Below the pieces are notes generated by a model. The model made no database searches. It saw only the letters and a program-made list of their open reading frames with translations, and had not been told where the DNA came from. A stretch of 64,000 bases of DNA. Origin: Chloroflexota bacterium (lineage in GTDB: Bacteria; Chloroflexota; Chloroflexia; Chloroheliales; Chloroheliaceae). The translations under genes and the position numbers were made by a program. Below, piece by piece: positions 45,761-54,760 of the stretch. Location of the stretch: assembly GCA_028287745.1 (NCBI GenBank), contig JAQBPB010000040.1, positions 62,001 to 126,000 on the forward strand. Direction: 5' to 3'. Numbering within the stretch: the stretch's first letter is position 1; each line of letters begins with the position of its first letter.

Positions 45761-46486
45761 TTACTGTACCTGGTACCAGACAACCGTATCGGCACCCTCT
45801 TTTTCTTCGATGCGGGTAACTTTGACCGCACCAACTTCCCCGGTACTCCGTAAAATAGTGCCGCCGTCCGCGACCGATCCAATACTTGCCAGGGTCAGCT
45901 TGCGCAGGGGCTTGCCGGTAGGCAGGCCGGGTTGCAGGTAAATCGCGTCTTTTTCCAGTTGTTCCAGGCTGGTAAATTCCCAGCTAAATTCCAGGTTTTC
46001 GGCTATCAACCGGTTGGTTTCGGCTTCCACTGCCGCCGTATCCAGGGCCGGGGAAACCGTCCCGGAATATTGCACGAAAGATTTCTTGCCGTGGTCGGCT
46101 TTGGTCGGGGCCAGCGGTTTCGGCGAAACGCCCAGCCGGTATAGCGCGTAATCAATAAGGTGCCCGGCGGTATGGACGCGCATATTTTGAAAGCGCCGGT
46201 TCCAGTCAATAGCTCCCTGGACCATCGTGCCGGTTGCCGGGGGTTCGGGGGTTTCCAGGTAGTGCCAGATGTCGCCTTCTTTAAGCATGACCTGGTAGAC
46301 CTTCGCCCCGGCCCCGGCCCATTCCAGGCGGCCCTGGTCGGTGGGCTGGCCGCCGCCCATCGGGTAAAAGACGGTCTGGTCGAGCCTGGCCCGCCAGCGG
46401 TTAGGTCCTTCCGGCAAAACTTCCAGCACCTCCGCCTGCATCTCGCGCAGGTACGGGTCGGTTAGATAAAGCGGCTTTGTTTCCAA
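45761..46486 (-). CDS. Alanyl-tRNA editing protein AlaX-like
   Basis: This 241-aa protein resembles the AlaRS editing domain used by free-standing AlaX: FYPMGGGQPTDQG near residue 40 and the HxxxH motif in VHTAGHLIDYAL. AlaX removes Ser or Gly wrongly attached to tRNA-Ala. The second zinc motif, normally CxxxH in CGGTH, reads DGGTI, so both the Cys and His are replaced. Zinc binding may be altered or the protein may have another role. It stands alone, 100 nt upstream of the zinc-ribbon operon. Confidence 0.85.
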   Translation of the reverse strand: METKPLYLTDPYLREMQAEVLEVLPEGPNRWRARLDQTVFYPMGGGQPTDQGRLEWAGAGAKVYQVMLKEGDIWHYLETPEPPATGTMVQGAIDWNRRFQNMRVHTAGHLIDYALYRLGVSPKPLAPTKADHGKKSFVQYSGTVSPALDTAAVEAETNRLIAENLEFSWEFTSLEQLEKDAIYLQPGLPTGKPLRKLTLASIGSVADGGTILRSTGEVGAVKVTRIEEKEGADTVVWYQVQ

Positions 46487-46671
46487 TTTGTACTCCCTCT
46501 TTTCATGCCACGTACCACATTTACCGTGTAACGTGCTAACTTTCCCAATCAGGTTATTTGTGCCACGTCCTGATTACCACCCAGGTTGTTTGTTTAGGGT
46601 GCCTGTCTTCCGTTTCCCGTACTACGTCTTCTGTCCCCCCGTTCAACTTTCCACGTTCAACGTGCTACCCC

Positions 46672-47538
46672 TTACGTTAACATTACCAGGGCCATAAACT
46701 GACCATAGTTATGGCGCTGGTCTTGCGGCGTGGCCCGGTAGGAAAAGAAATGTTCGCGCTGGCAAAGCGTGCAGACCTGGCTTTGCTCGATGTTGTCCGG
46801 CGCGAGCCCGGCCTCCAGCAAGGTCTGGTAGATGGCCTGCCACAGGTCAAAATGGAAGGAGTCGTCCGGCTGTTTTTGCAGCAGTTCGGCGGACAGTTCC
46901 GGCCCAAAGGCCCGCTGGACCTCACTCAGGACCGGCTCACCAACCTGGTAGCAGCACGGCCCGATACTCGGGCCAATCCCGGCCAGGATATCCTTCGGGT
47001 TACTGCCGAAGTTTGTTACCATCTGCCGGACCCCTTCCAACCCGATTTTACCGACGGTGCCGCGCCACCCGCTGTGGAGCGTCCCAGCCACTTTGCGGAC
47101 CGGGTCATACAGCAGGATAGCCGGGCAGTCGGCATGGATAGTCATGAGCGGGACGCCGGGGCAGTCTGTAATTATTCCGTCGCATTCCGGTATCGGATTG
47201 TCCCAGTTCAGGTTGGCCCCGTAAGCTTCCTTACCTATTGACCGGACATTCGCGGTATGCATTTGATGAACCCCGACCAGGTTTGGCTGCACCTCGCGGT
47301 AATCTAGCCCCAGCGCCGTGAGCAGTTCGCTGCGGCGCCCCGTGATGATTTCGCGCTGGATGTAGATGCTCCGACCGGCCAGGCGGTAATCGCCGGGGGT
47401 CGCGGGTTGCACTTCCGGCAGCATCGGCCTCTTCGGCGCGTAGCGGGTGCTGACCGCGTGGGCCAGGCCGGAAATATTCTTAAGACTTTCAAATTGAAAA
47501 ATCGGTAGTTCTAATGGATTATCGGTATAAATTGGCAT
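46672..47538 (-). CDS. pgeF: Peptidoglycan editing factor PgeF (YfiH/laccase-domain)
   Basis: This 288-aa protein contains the family core: TIHADCPAILLYDP, AGTLHSGWRGTVGKIG and GPSIGPCCYQVGEPV, giving the metal-binding His/Cys residues, and a late CTLCQREHFFSYR. PgeF hydrolyses wrong UDP-MurNAc-Ser intermediates; some homologues act as polyphenol oxidases or purine nucleosidases. The length is normal for the family. It stands alone. Confidence 0.9.
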   Translation of the reverse strand: MPIYTDNPLELPIFQFESLKNISGLAHAVSTRYAPKRPMLPEVQPATPGDYRLAGRSIYIQREIITGRRSELLTALGLDYREVQPNLVGVHQMHTANVRSIGKEAYGANLNWDNPIPECDGIITDCPGVPLMTIHADCPAILLYDPVRKVAGTLHSGWRGTVGKIGLEGVRQMVTNFGSNPKDILAGIGPSIGPCCYQVGEPVLSEVQRAFGPELSAELLQKQPDDSFHFDLWQAIYQTLLEAGLAPDNIEQSQVCTLCQREHFFSYRATPQDQRHNYGQFMALVMLT

Positions 47539-47909
47539 TGTGATTAAAAGTTAATTTAAGGGTTCCGGTTGAAAAATTGTAGAAAAAATCTGATTAATTC
47601 CGTTTATAAAAAGACAACGGTATTTTACCCTTTCGGTGGTAACCCTGGCAAATATAACAGGGCCAGGCCATCCGGAAAAAGTTTGTCAGAAATCAGGGAA
47701 ATCCAACATTTTCAAATTATTTGTGATAAAATTGCAATAAGATTTTAATGTATACTTAATGAAAAAGTATTATATTAAACTTGTAAAGCTAACACAGGTT
47801 TCTTGTTACTGCCGTAAACCGGGTTGGTTATTTCCCTGAATTAAGGGTCCATATACATATCCGCTACTTAAATATTTTCCCTAAAGTGAAGAAAGGATTG
47901 TGGCTCTAA
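47539..47909. other. 371-nt intergenic region upstream of the lipoprotein
   Basis: AT-rich. TTGTGA, TTGCAA and TATACT occur between 47720 and 47757, but none pair with good spacing. No gene or RNA is recognised. Confidence 0.4.
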
Positions 47910-48362
47910 ATGACTAAGCGTCTGCCGCTAATGATTGTTTTTGCAGTGCTTCTCTCCCTGGTATTAGTTGCCTGTGGTGACGAAGCGGCTCCCGTACCTA
48001 CCTATACCGGCGCTACTTCCCTTGCTACCCCCGACAGTTTCAAATCTCAGATGACCACAAGCATGAAAGATGTCAAGAACGCCTCGGTAGAAAGCTTCAA
48101 GACGTCAGATGATCTTACCAAGGTTAAGAGTGGCTTTGAGTCTAGCTTCAAAGGCGCCGGTTGGTCCGATCAGACTGCCAAGTATTCCAGCGGTTCTGAC
48201 TTAAAACCTTTGACCGATGCCGGTGTGTTCTTTGTGGGCTACCAGAAGGGCAATAAAGCGGCGGTTATTATGGGCATCCCTGGCCCTATTGCCAAGGCCA
48301 TGGGTTACACCGGGGTTTCCGACACTGAAAATGCCTATCTCGTAATCAGCGGAAACGAGTAA
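47910..48362 (+). CDS. Lipoprotein of unknown function
   Basis: This 150-aa protein has a lipoprotein signal peptide: hydrophobic core LMIVFAVLLSLVLVA, then the lipobox LVAC with Cys22. The mature part is a small alpha/beta-looking domain with repeated FKSQM, FKTSDD and FKGAGW segments and no recognised motif. It would be anchored on the outer face of the membrane. AAAGGA precedes the ATG, and a strong terminator follows. Confidence 0.75.
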   Translation: MTKRLPLMIVFAVLLSLVLVACGDEAAPVPTYTGATSLATPDSFKSQMTTSMKDVKNASVESFKTSDDLTKVKSGFESSFKGAGWSDQTAKYSSGSDLKPLTDAGVFFVGYQKGNKAAVIMGIPGPIAKAMGYTGVSDTENAYLVISGNE

Positions 48363-48410
48363 TTAGCCACACTGGAGCCTATTATAAGGTTTCCATGCAA
48401 CTTATACTCG

Positions 48411-48441
48411 AAAAAGGCGGTTTTCAAAACCGCCTTTTTTT
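48411..48441 (+). terminator. Terminator after the lipoprotein gene
   Basis: AAAAAGGCGGTTTT and AAAACCGCCTTTTT form a 14-bp stem with a tiny C loop, followed by more T residues. Confidence 0.9.
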
Positions 48442-48472
48442 ATTTCATTTTATAAATTATTAACCTTGTAAA

Positions 48473-48500
48473 TTGCTTTTAACCGCCCGAAAGCTATAAT
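48473..48500 (+). promoter_or_regulatory. Promoter of the 48568 gene
   Basis: TTGCTT (48473-48478), a 16-nt spacer and a perfect TATAAT (48495-48500), 67 nt before the ATG. Confidence 0.65.
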
Positions 48501-48567
48501 AAAAACGCCCCTGTAATATACTCACCTTTATATTCCTACTCAAATAGGCTGCAAATGGATTGGTTCT

Positions 48568-48873
48568 ATGCTTTACCACATAATTGACATACGGAACGGG
48601 CAAAAAGTGGCCGAGCTGGAGTTTGAGGCCAACGGGCCGCCAATCCTGCACTGTACCCAACCCCAGGCCCGCGCTGAATTGCAGCGCCTGGTCGGGCGTG
48701 ACCTGCTTACGGTTGACGACCCGGACGAATTTGGTGACCCGGTTGAAGAGGGCGCGATGTGTTATCTCGGCCAGCGCACCATTACCCCCACCGACCCGGC
48801 CTATCTCCAGGTTTTAACCCGCCAGTTGCCTCTGCTGACCCATTATGAGTTAAGGCCACTGGCCGGAGAATAA
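48568..48873 (+). CDS. Conserved-looking small protein of unknown function
   Basis: This 101-aa soluble, acidic protein has no recognised motif, no signal peptide and no membrane segment. Support for it being real is a good promoter 67 nt upstream and coding bias like its neighbours. It stands alone upstream of the chemotaxis-type kinase. Confidence 0.6.
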   Translation: MLYHIIDIRNGQKVAELEFEANGPPILHCTQPQARAELQRLVGRDLLTVDDPDEFGDPVEEGAMCYLGQRTITPTDPAYLQVLTRQLPLLTHYELRPLAGE

Positions 48874-49153
48874 CTCCCCAACAAATCCCAGGTTTAATAC
48901 ACCTTTAGTAAAGGGCAAAATAACTTCCAGCCGGGCGGTTTTCATCCTCAAAAAATAAAACCAGGTGGTTAAAAATAAATATATAGGAAGAATTTACCAG
49001 TGTATATTCACCGGCAACTAGTACAATTGAATATTAGCACTCTTACCGGCTGCCCACTTTAGCACATTACCGGTTTACCGGCTCCTGTGCTATATTAGGT
49101 CCATGTAGTGCCATGAACTGGTAGCCCTTCTTTCGAACTTTCAGAGGTTTCAA

Positions 49154-51763
49154 TTGCATCAGCAAGATCAGCAGGTCTTTTTACTAAATACTTTCCGGGA
49201 GGAAATTGACGGGCATACCGTTAGTTTAACTCGCGAACTGGTTGAATTGGAAGAAGTCGGGGCTACCGTTGAGCAGGCTGAACACATCCGGGAAATAATG
49301 CGGCTGCTCCATACAATCAAAGGGGCCGCTCGCATGATGGGTTTTAATCCCATTTCGAAAGTGGCTCATTTAATGGAAGAATTGGTGGCAAACTTCCGGG
49401 ACAGCGCCGTTCCGCTCGAAATCCCACGCGCCACCATCGACATTCTTTTCGAGGGGCTGGACGTCATCAGCGAACTGACCCGTGAAGCTTCCAGGCCGGG
49501 CGGCACCGCCGAGGCCAGTATCTTCACCTCACCTGAAGTAGTCCAGGCCCTGATCGAAAAGATGGCTTTTATGGCCGGACGGCCTGAACTGGCCCTGGAA
49601 GGCGCTGCCAGTCCGCCCCATCCGCAGGCCCACATCCCTGCCCCTAACGAGGGAAACGGGGCGGCAATTCTCCTGGATGCTCCAGATCCTAAAACCTCCT
49701 CTGAAATTATTCCCGTCCCGCTGACCTCTTTCGCTGACCCGCCGGGGCCGGTAGAGCCCCGCGCCGAACAGCGGGCCGCTGAAGAAACTATCCGCGTCCG
49801 GCTGGATAAACTTGATAACCTGATTAACATGGCGGGTGAGCTGGTAATTAACAAGCAGCAAAACGAAGAACACCTGTCAGCTTTGCAAGACCTATTGCGC
49901 CAGGCTCACGTCCGCAACCAGATAGCCATCCAACTGCGCGACTTTATCATCGAACGTACTCCAATAGAAGAGCGCAACCGGCTCCTGGGCATTACCGAAC
50001 TTTTCTCTTTTGAGCAACAGGCTTTGCCAGACCGGGTAGGTGCGGCCCCGGTGGCTGGTCCGGCTGCCAGCCGCCAACTGCGGTCCCAACGTGATAAGTT
50101 TACTAGTCCTGGCGGTAGGGGCGACGAAGTTTTTGGGCTGGGAGCTAAAGACTTAAAAACGGTCTTTAATAAGATTGAAGATTTGATTAGCCGGAATAGC
50201 AACATAGAACAGCATCTTTCCAGGGTGGTCCGCGAGCGCAAAAGCTATAACTTGCGTTTTGCCAGCGCCGCCGATGAACTGCGCCAGAACATGCTGGGTA
50301 TTCGAATGCTGCCACTGGATACTATCTTTGGCCGGTTCGCCCGGCCTATCCGTGACCTGGCTTTTGAACGAGGTAAAGAAGTTAAATTTAGCCTGAGTGG
50401 CGGGTCGATTGAAGTCGATAAACGGATCCTGGAGCAGGTTGCCGACCCACTGATTCACTTGCTGCGCAACTCGGTTGATCACGGCCTGGAAAGTCCCCAG
50501 GAGCGCCTGGCTGCCGGTAAGCCGCCGGAAGGCAGCCTCAAGCTGGCCGCTTCCCAGAAAGGCAACCGGGTTTTAATCGAAATAAGCGATGACGGGCGCG
50601 GTATCAACCCGGCCGACCTGCGCAAAGCCGCCGTTGCTAAAGGCTTTTTGAACCAGGCCGGGGCGGCCGCCCTGACCGATGAAGCGGCCCTTGACCTTAT
50701 CTACCGCAACGGCTTCAGCACCCGCGCCCAGGCCGATGACATTTCGGGCCGGGGCGTAGGTTTGGACCTGGTGCAACATAACGTCAAACGCCTGAATGGC
50801 CGGATCTCCATTACAACCGGCCCCGGCCAGGGCACGACCTTCCAGATTGAAATCCCACTGACCCTGGCTACCATAGATGCCCTGATTGTCGGTGTGAGCG
50901 GCCAGCTCTTTGCCCTACCTTCGACAATGGTATCGGGCACCTTTCGGGGCTCCCGGGGCGACCTGCAGACCGTTGAGGGCCACCCTGTTATGCGCATTCG
51001 CGGCCAGTTAATGCCGGTCATCCCCCTGGCTAACCTTTTGCAACTGCCCCCGGCCGAAGATCTCGCCAGCAGCGCATATGCAAGATATAACCAGGATTTC
51101 ATTCACGGGGTCCTGGTAGGTACCGGGGCGAGTGGTGTCGAGAATACCCAGCGCTTTATTTGCTTTGAAGTTGACTCTTTTATTGATGAGCGTGAAGTAG
51201 TGGTTAAGGGCTTAGGGTCATTCCTGGAAAATACGCCTACTATTGCCGGGGTAACCGTCCTGGGGGCCGATAGCCTGGCCCTTATCCTGGACGCTTTCAG
51301 CCTGGTGCAAACCGTCCGGCAGGGTAATTCGGTATATTTGACCCGGCCTTCCACCGGATTTAATACCAATACTCCGATTATGGCCCAGCGCCGCTATCAC
51401 ACTATTTTAGTAGTGGATGACTCGCTGGCAACCCGCGAACTGGAGCGCAGTATCCTGGAAACCGCCGGGTTTAAGGTTGAAACTGCCCGCGACGGCCTTG
51501 AGGCACTAAAAATCTGCCGGGAACACCGTCCGGACCTCGTGCTTACCGATGTGGAAATGCCCAATATGGACGGGTTCCGCCTGAGCATGGCTATTAAACA
51601 GGATGACCGGCTGCGTGATTTGCCGGTTATTATCGTAAGTTCTCGCGATTCTGACGAAGACCGGCGTAAGGGCCTGGACGCCGGGGCCCAGGCTTATATT
51701 GTTAAAGGTCAGTTCGAGCAAAACAAACTGCTTGATACGATCTCTCGCTTGCTTACGAAATAA
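49154..51763 (+). CDS. cheA: CheA-type hybrid histidine kinase with C-terminal receiver
   Basis: This 869-aa protein has an Hpt domain (LLHTIKGAARMMGF, phospho-His near residue 53), a dimerisation region, a HATPase (HLLRNSVDHGLESP, ISDDGRGI, ISGRGVGLDLV), a CheW-like domain and a full receiver (LVVDDSLATREL, LTDVEMPNMDGF, IIVSSRDSDED). The C-terminal receiver makes it like FrzE/PixL-type or ChpA-type hybrids used for motility or development. The start is TTG at 49154 with AGAGG six bases upstream. A cheB gene follows after 4 nt. No receptor, CheW or CheR gene is in the window. Confidence 0.93.
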   Translation: MHQQDQQVFLLNTFREEIDGHTVSLTRELVELEEVGATVEQAEHIREIMRLLHTIKGAARMMGFNPISKVAHLMEELVANFRDSAVPLEIPRATIDILFEGLDVISELTREASRPGGTAEASIFTSPEVVQALIEKMAFMAGRPELALEGAASPPHPQAHIPAPNEGNGAAILLDAPDPKTSSEIIPVPLTSFADPPGPVEPRAEQRAAEETIRVRLDKLDNLINMAGELVINKQQNEEHLSALQDLLRQAHVRNQIAIQLRDFIIERTPIEERNRLLGITELFSFEQQALPDRVGAAPVAGPAASRQLRSQRDKFTSPGGRGDEVFGLGAKDLKTVFNKIEDLISRNSNIEQHLSRVVRERKSYNLRFASAADELRQNMLGIRMLPLDTIFGRFARPIRDLAFERGKEVKFSLSGGSIEVDKRILEQVADPLIHLLRNSVDHGLESPQERLAAGKPPEGSLKLAASQKGNRVLIEISDDGRGINPADLRKAAVAKGFLNQAGAAALTDEAALDLIYRNGFSTRAQADDISGRGVGLDLVQHNVKRLNGRISITTGPGQGTTFQIEIPLTLATIDALIVGVSGQLFALPSTMVSGTFRGSRGDLQTVEGHPVMRIRGQLMPVIPLANLLQLPPAEDLASSAYARYNQDFIHGVLVGTGASGVENTQRFICFEVDSFIDEREVVVKGLGSFLENTPTIAGVTVLGADSLALILDAFSLVQTVRQGNSVYLTRPSTGFNTNTPIMAQRRYHTILVVDDSLATRELERSILETAGFKVETARDGLEALKICREHRPDLVLTDVEMPNMDGFRLSMAIKQDDRLRDLPVIIVSSRDSDEDRRKGLDAGAQAYIVKGQFEQNKLLDTISRLLTK

Positions 51764-51767
51764 AATT

Positions 51768-52973
51768 ATGGCCGAACGGATTAAAGTCTTAATAGTCGAT
51801 GACTCCCCAACCGTCAGCCGGATTCTAACCGAAATGATTGAATCCGACCCCACCATGATGGTAGTTGGCGTGGCAACCAATGGGGCCGAAGCAATTCGGA
51901 TGACCAGCCGATTGCACCCGAATATTATTACTATGGATGTGAACATGCCCCACATGGGCGGTTTGGAAGCCACCGAGTATATTATGGCGCACCAGCCTAC
52001 CCCCATCCTGGTTCTGACGGCTTTTGGCAAGCACGACCTGAATTTATCTTTCAAGATGCTGTCGGCGGGGGCCCTGGAATTTATTGAAAAACCGGATGCC
52101 CTGGCCTTAGCCCAGCAGGGAGGTCACCTGCTCAGCCGGATAAAACTGCTGACCAGGATTAAAGTTATTACTCATCCCAGGGCTAAAAACCGGGTCTACC
52201 AGGATATATTGCTGGATGAACCGCCGCCCCTTGAAAAAGCACCGACCCCGGCGCGTATTCCGGCCGATATAAGGCCGACCGTAAAACTTTCACAGGGCAC
52301 CGCCCCGCTCACCGTGAACCTGGTCCCGGCAGACCAACCGGAAACTACCCCGCCAAAGCCTCCTTATGAGCTAATGCAGCGGCGGTTCAAGGCTGTAGGA
52401 ATTGCGGCCTCCACCGGCGGGCCGCCCGCCCTGGCCCGCTTGCTCAAAGAAATAATGCCCGGCTTCCCGGTGCCAATATTTGTGGTCCAGCATATCCCGG
52501 CCGGTTTCAGCCAGGGTCTGGCCGAATGGCTGCAAAGCGAAATCCGGCTCAAGGTCAAGCAAGCGGAAGAAGGCGAGAAACCCTTACCGGGGGTAATCTA
52601 TCTACCGGCCGATGACCGGCACCTGGTCTTTAACAGAATGGGCCGGATTCATCTTAGCACTGAGCCTGACCGGTTCGGGCTGCGTCCCAACGCCGACTTC
52701 ACCTTCTTATCTATGGCCGCAACCTGGCCGGGCGAAACCCTGACCGTGGTCCTGACCGGAATGGGCCGGGACGGCACCGAGGGCATGCGGCGGCTTAGCG
52801 AGTTAAACGGCTATAACATTGCCCAGGACGAAGCGTCTTCGGTAATTTTTGGAATGCCTAAAGCGGCCATTGATGCCGGGGTGATTCACCAGGTACTGCC
52901 GTTGAGCCATATTGCGCCTTTCATCAATCAAATTTTCCGGCCCGCTCGCACCAAAGATTTATTTACAAAGTAG
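51768..52973 (+). CDS. cheB: Protein-glutamate methylesterase CheB
   Basis: This 401-aa protein has a receiver domain (LIVDDSPTVSRIL, TMDVNMPHMGGLEA, Lys in FIEKPDAL), a 75-residue linker, and a CheB methylesterase domain. The Ser in AASTGGPPAL, His in VVQHIPAGF and Asp in LTGMGRDGTEGM are all present. It removes methyl groups from receptors after phosphorylation by CheA. The ATG at 51768 begins 4 nt after the cheA stop, so the two are coupled. Receptors must be encoded elsewhere. Confidence 0.94.
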   Translation: MAERIKVLIVDDSPTVSRILTEMIESDPTMMVVGVATNGAEAIRMTSRLHPNIITMDVNMPHMGGLEATEYIMAHQPTPILVLTAFGKHDLNLSFKMLSAGALEFIEKPDALALAQQGGHLLSRIKLLTRIKVITHPRAKNRVYQDILLDEPPPLEKAPTPARIPADIRPTVKLSQGTAPLTVNLVPADQPETTPPKPPYELMQRRFKAVGIAASTGGPPALARLLKEIMPGFPVPIFVVQHIPAGFSQGLAEWLQSEIRLKVKQAEEGEKPLPGVIYLPADDRHLVFNRMGRIHLSTEPDRFGLRPNADFTFLSMAATWPGETLTVVLTGMGRDGTEGMRRLSELNGYNIAQDEASSVIFGMPKAAIDAGVIHQVLPLSHIAPFINQIFRPARTKDLFTK

Positions 52974-53045
52974 CTAAACCGGCCTTGTTTTATCAACTTT
53001 ACTCTTAAAATATCCCTAATTTTAACAAGCATGAGCGAACAACTG

Positions 53046-53073
53046 TTGCAAAAATAGTTTTCTGCTATATAAT
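53046..53073 (+). promoter_or_regulatory. Promoter of the 53373-54095 gene pair
   Basis: TTGCAA (53046-53051), a 16-nt spacer and a perfect TATAAT (53068-53073). The first gene starts at 53373, so the leader would be about 290 nt. The rest of the 52974-53372 gap shows no gene or recognised RNA. Confidence 0.65.
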
Positions 53074-53372
53074 AATCGTAAGGCTTGTGAAGTAGGGTCT
53101 TGCACCTCACAACTACGGCCAGTTTCGTTAAAAACTTCGAATCACAAAACGCATTAACACTCACAATATTTTCACTACTCTTTTATTTTTTTGAAGAGTT
53201 TGTTTTGGGAATAACCACACCTCTTAAATATTTCCTGAACTCATGGCAGACTGTATTCTTAACATACCGGTTAATTCCTGAATAAGCGAATAACTACAAC
53301 TGGCTATATGTGGTAATTTAAATCCACCTTGCCAACTCAGTTTTTCATTAGCAGATCAAACGGAGGCTTAAG

Positions 53373-53618
53373 ATGGCGAAAATGCGAATTCTTTCGTCAC
53401 TCGGCGATACAGTAGTAGAATGGGATACCGAAAAAGCTGTTACGGACGCCGAGGCGGCCAGGGCAGTTAAAGAAGCTGAGCGGATTTTCCGTGAGGCCCG
53501 GCAGCGCGGTGCGACTGCTTTCCGGGTAGACTCGCCCGAAAAACCCGCCGAGCGTATCGATAAATTCGATAAGACTGCTGAGCAAATTATTGTGGTACCA
53601 CGGGTAGCCGGGGGTTAA
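53373..53618 (+). CDS. Small unknown protein
   Basis: This 81-aa protein begins with a short strand-like segment (MRILSSLGDTVVEWD), then an Ala/Glu/Arg-rich helix, then strands ending in IIVVPRVAGG. I recognise no family. GGAGG precedes the ATG. It is 30 nt before the next gene and shares its promoter. Confidence 0.65.
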   Translation: MAKMRILSSLGDTVVEWDTEKAVTDAEAARAVKEAERIFREARQRGATAFRVDSPEKPAERIDKFDKTAEQIIVVPRVAGG

Positions 53619-53648
53619 TTCAGGTAAAGGCAGGGTGGTGTAACCTTG

Positions 53649-54095
53649 ATGCTAACCCTTTTTGCGGTGGTTACGGCTGGAATTGCCCTTATCTGGTTCC
53701 TTTCCTATAGTCGCCTGTTGGTCCGGGGACCTTTTAATAACCGGCATTCCGCTTTCGCCCGCTATTACGTTAATAAGCAAGAAGCCGAGCAACGCGCCGA
53801 GCAGTTGCTCAAAATCCTTCTGCAAACTGACCAGTACAACCATCTGGTCCGCAAAGGCTACCTGGAAGTTCAAAGCGGTATGTATCCTTACCGGACCTAC
53901 CGTATTCCCCGGCACCGGGGAAGTGTTGAAGTCTATGAAATGGGTCGCCTGGTGATGAGTTTGTGCGTTCAACCCACCGAAGTAGTGCCAGATGCCGACG
54001 TGGTTGTAATGCACAAACTTATGATCGAAGGTAACGAACGCGAGTATTTACGCCGGGCTAACTACTTCGACCGGCAGACTGACCCCTTCTGGTAA
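53649..54095 (+). CDS. Membrane-anchored protein of unknown function
   Basis: This 148-aa protein has one N-terminal membrane helix (LTLFAVVTAGIALIWFLSY) that could be a signal anchor, then a basic and helical region and a beta-rich part with YRTYRIPRHRG. No known motif. It forms a two-gene unit with the 81-aa protein. The ATG at 53649 is preferred over the TTG next to it. Confidence 0.65.
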   Translation: MLTLFAVVTAGIALIWFLSYSRLLVRGPFNNRHSAFARYYVNKQEAEQRAEQLLKILLQTDQYNHLVRKGYLEVQSGMYPYRTYRIPRHRGSVEVYEMGRLVMSLCVQPTEVVPDADVVVMHKLMIEGNEREYLRRANYFDRQTDPFW

Positions 54096-54281
54096 ACTAT
54101 CCTGCACCGAGGCGATTGCATCCTTCCCTATTCTTCTCATGCTTTCCCTATCGCTTTTACCCAACGATTACATACTTGCGTTTGTACGAAACGGCTTCCT
54201 TTTAAGCAACCTGCCCTGGACTTTGCCAGGGGTCTGGACCAGGTTTAAGTTAAACCAGGGTTCGGGCAACCGGGGCATAGC

Positions 54282-54310
54282 TTGACTAAGTTAAGGGGGA
54301 TGTGTATAAT
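54282..54310 (+). promoter_or_regulatory. Strong promoter for rho
   Basis: TTGACT (54282-54287), a 17-nt spacer and a perfect TATAAT (54305-54310). This is the best promoter in the window. The region from 54096 to 54281 holds nothing else I recognise. Confidence 0.75.
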
Positions 54311-54316
54311 TGTACC

Positions 54317-54760
54317 AAAGTTGAGGGTACACCCAACTCTCGCTGCTCCGTTTTCTCTGCCAGGTACTTCACCGATTTTGCTTTTCACCCATTAAGAGAA
54401 TGAACGAGTCCAGCATGAGCATGTTTAAACTCACGACTTTTAATTAATCCGTAGTGAGTTTGGTATCCTCAAACTGAAACGGTGAAACTTTTCCAGACTC
54501 GGTTTAACACTTCACCGGGTCATCGCCAGAACAGTAACTGAATCGTACTCGCCTCTCCCGGCGTGGTTCATGCAGCCCCACTGGCAAATTTAACGCCCAA
54601 GAAACGTTGATTGTTGTAAAGATTTGAGCTTTTCTAAAAAGCTATTTAGATTTTTTCTTCCTGATTATGAGGTAGCGTCGCCTCTTAATTTCTTGTGCCC
54701 AAAACTGGATTTATTAATAAGTTTATAATACAAGCTACTATTTGTTTTAGGAGTTCAACT
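54317..54760 (+). promoter_or_regulatory. Long structured leader of rho
   Basis: About 440 nt separate the promoter from the rho start. AAACTCAC (54427-54434) can pair with GTGAGTTT (54454-54461), but the same bases also form AGTTTG (54457-54462) with CAAACT (54470-54475), so the two hairpins exclude each other. CGGTGAA (54480-54486) pairs with TTCACCG (54511-54517). A terminator-like hairpin lies near the end. Attenuation of rho is known in E. coli. Confidence 0.5.
54627..54656 (+). terminator. Terminator-like hairpin inside the rho leader
   Basis: AGCTTTT (54627-54633) and AAAAGCT (54637-54643) with a CTA loop are followed by a T run at 54651-54656. The stem is short and AT-rich, so it would be weak. 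It lies 105 nt before the rho start codon. Confidence 0.4.

Noticed and set aside
49034-49042. TTAGCACTC, the left half of a CIRCE heat-shock operator, before cheA
   Set aside because: The matching right half GAGTGCTAA is absent at the required spacing.
54400-54447. 15-codon frame in the rho leader as a leader peptide gene
   Set aside because: The ribosome site is weak and no amino-acid pattern suggests attenuation; kept only as part of the leader finding.
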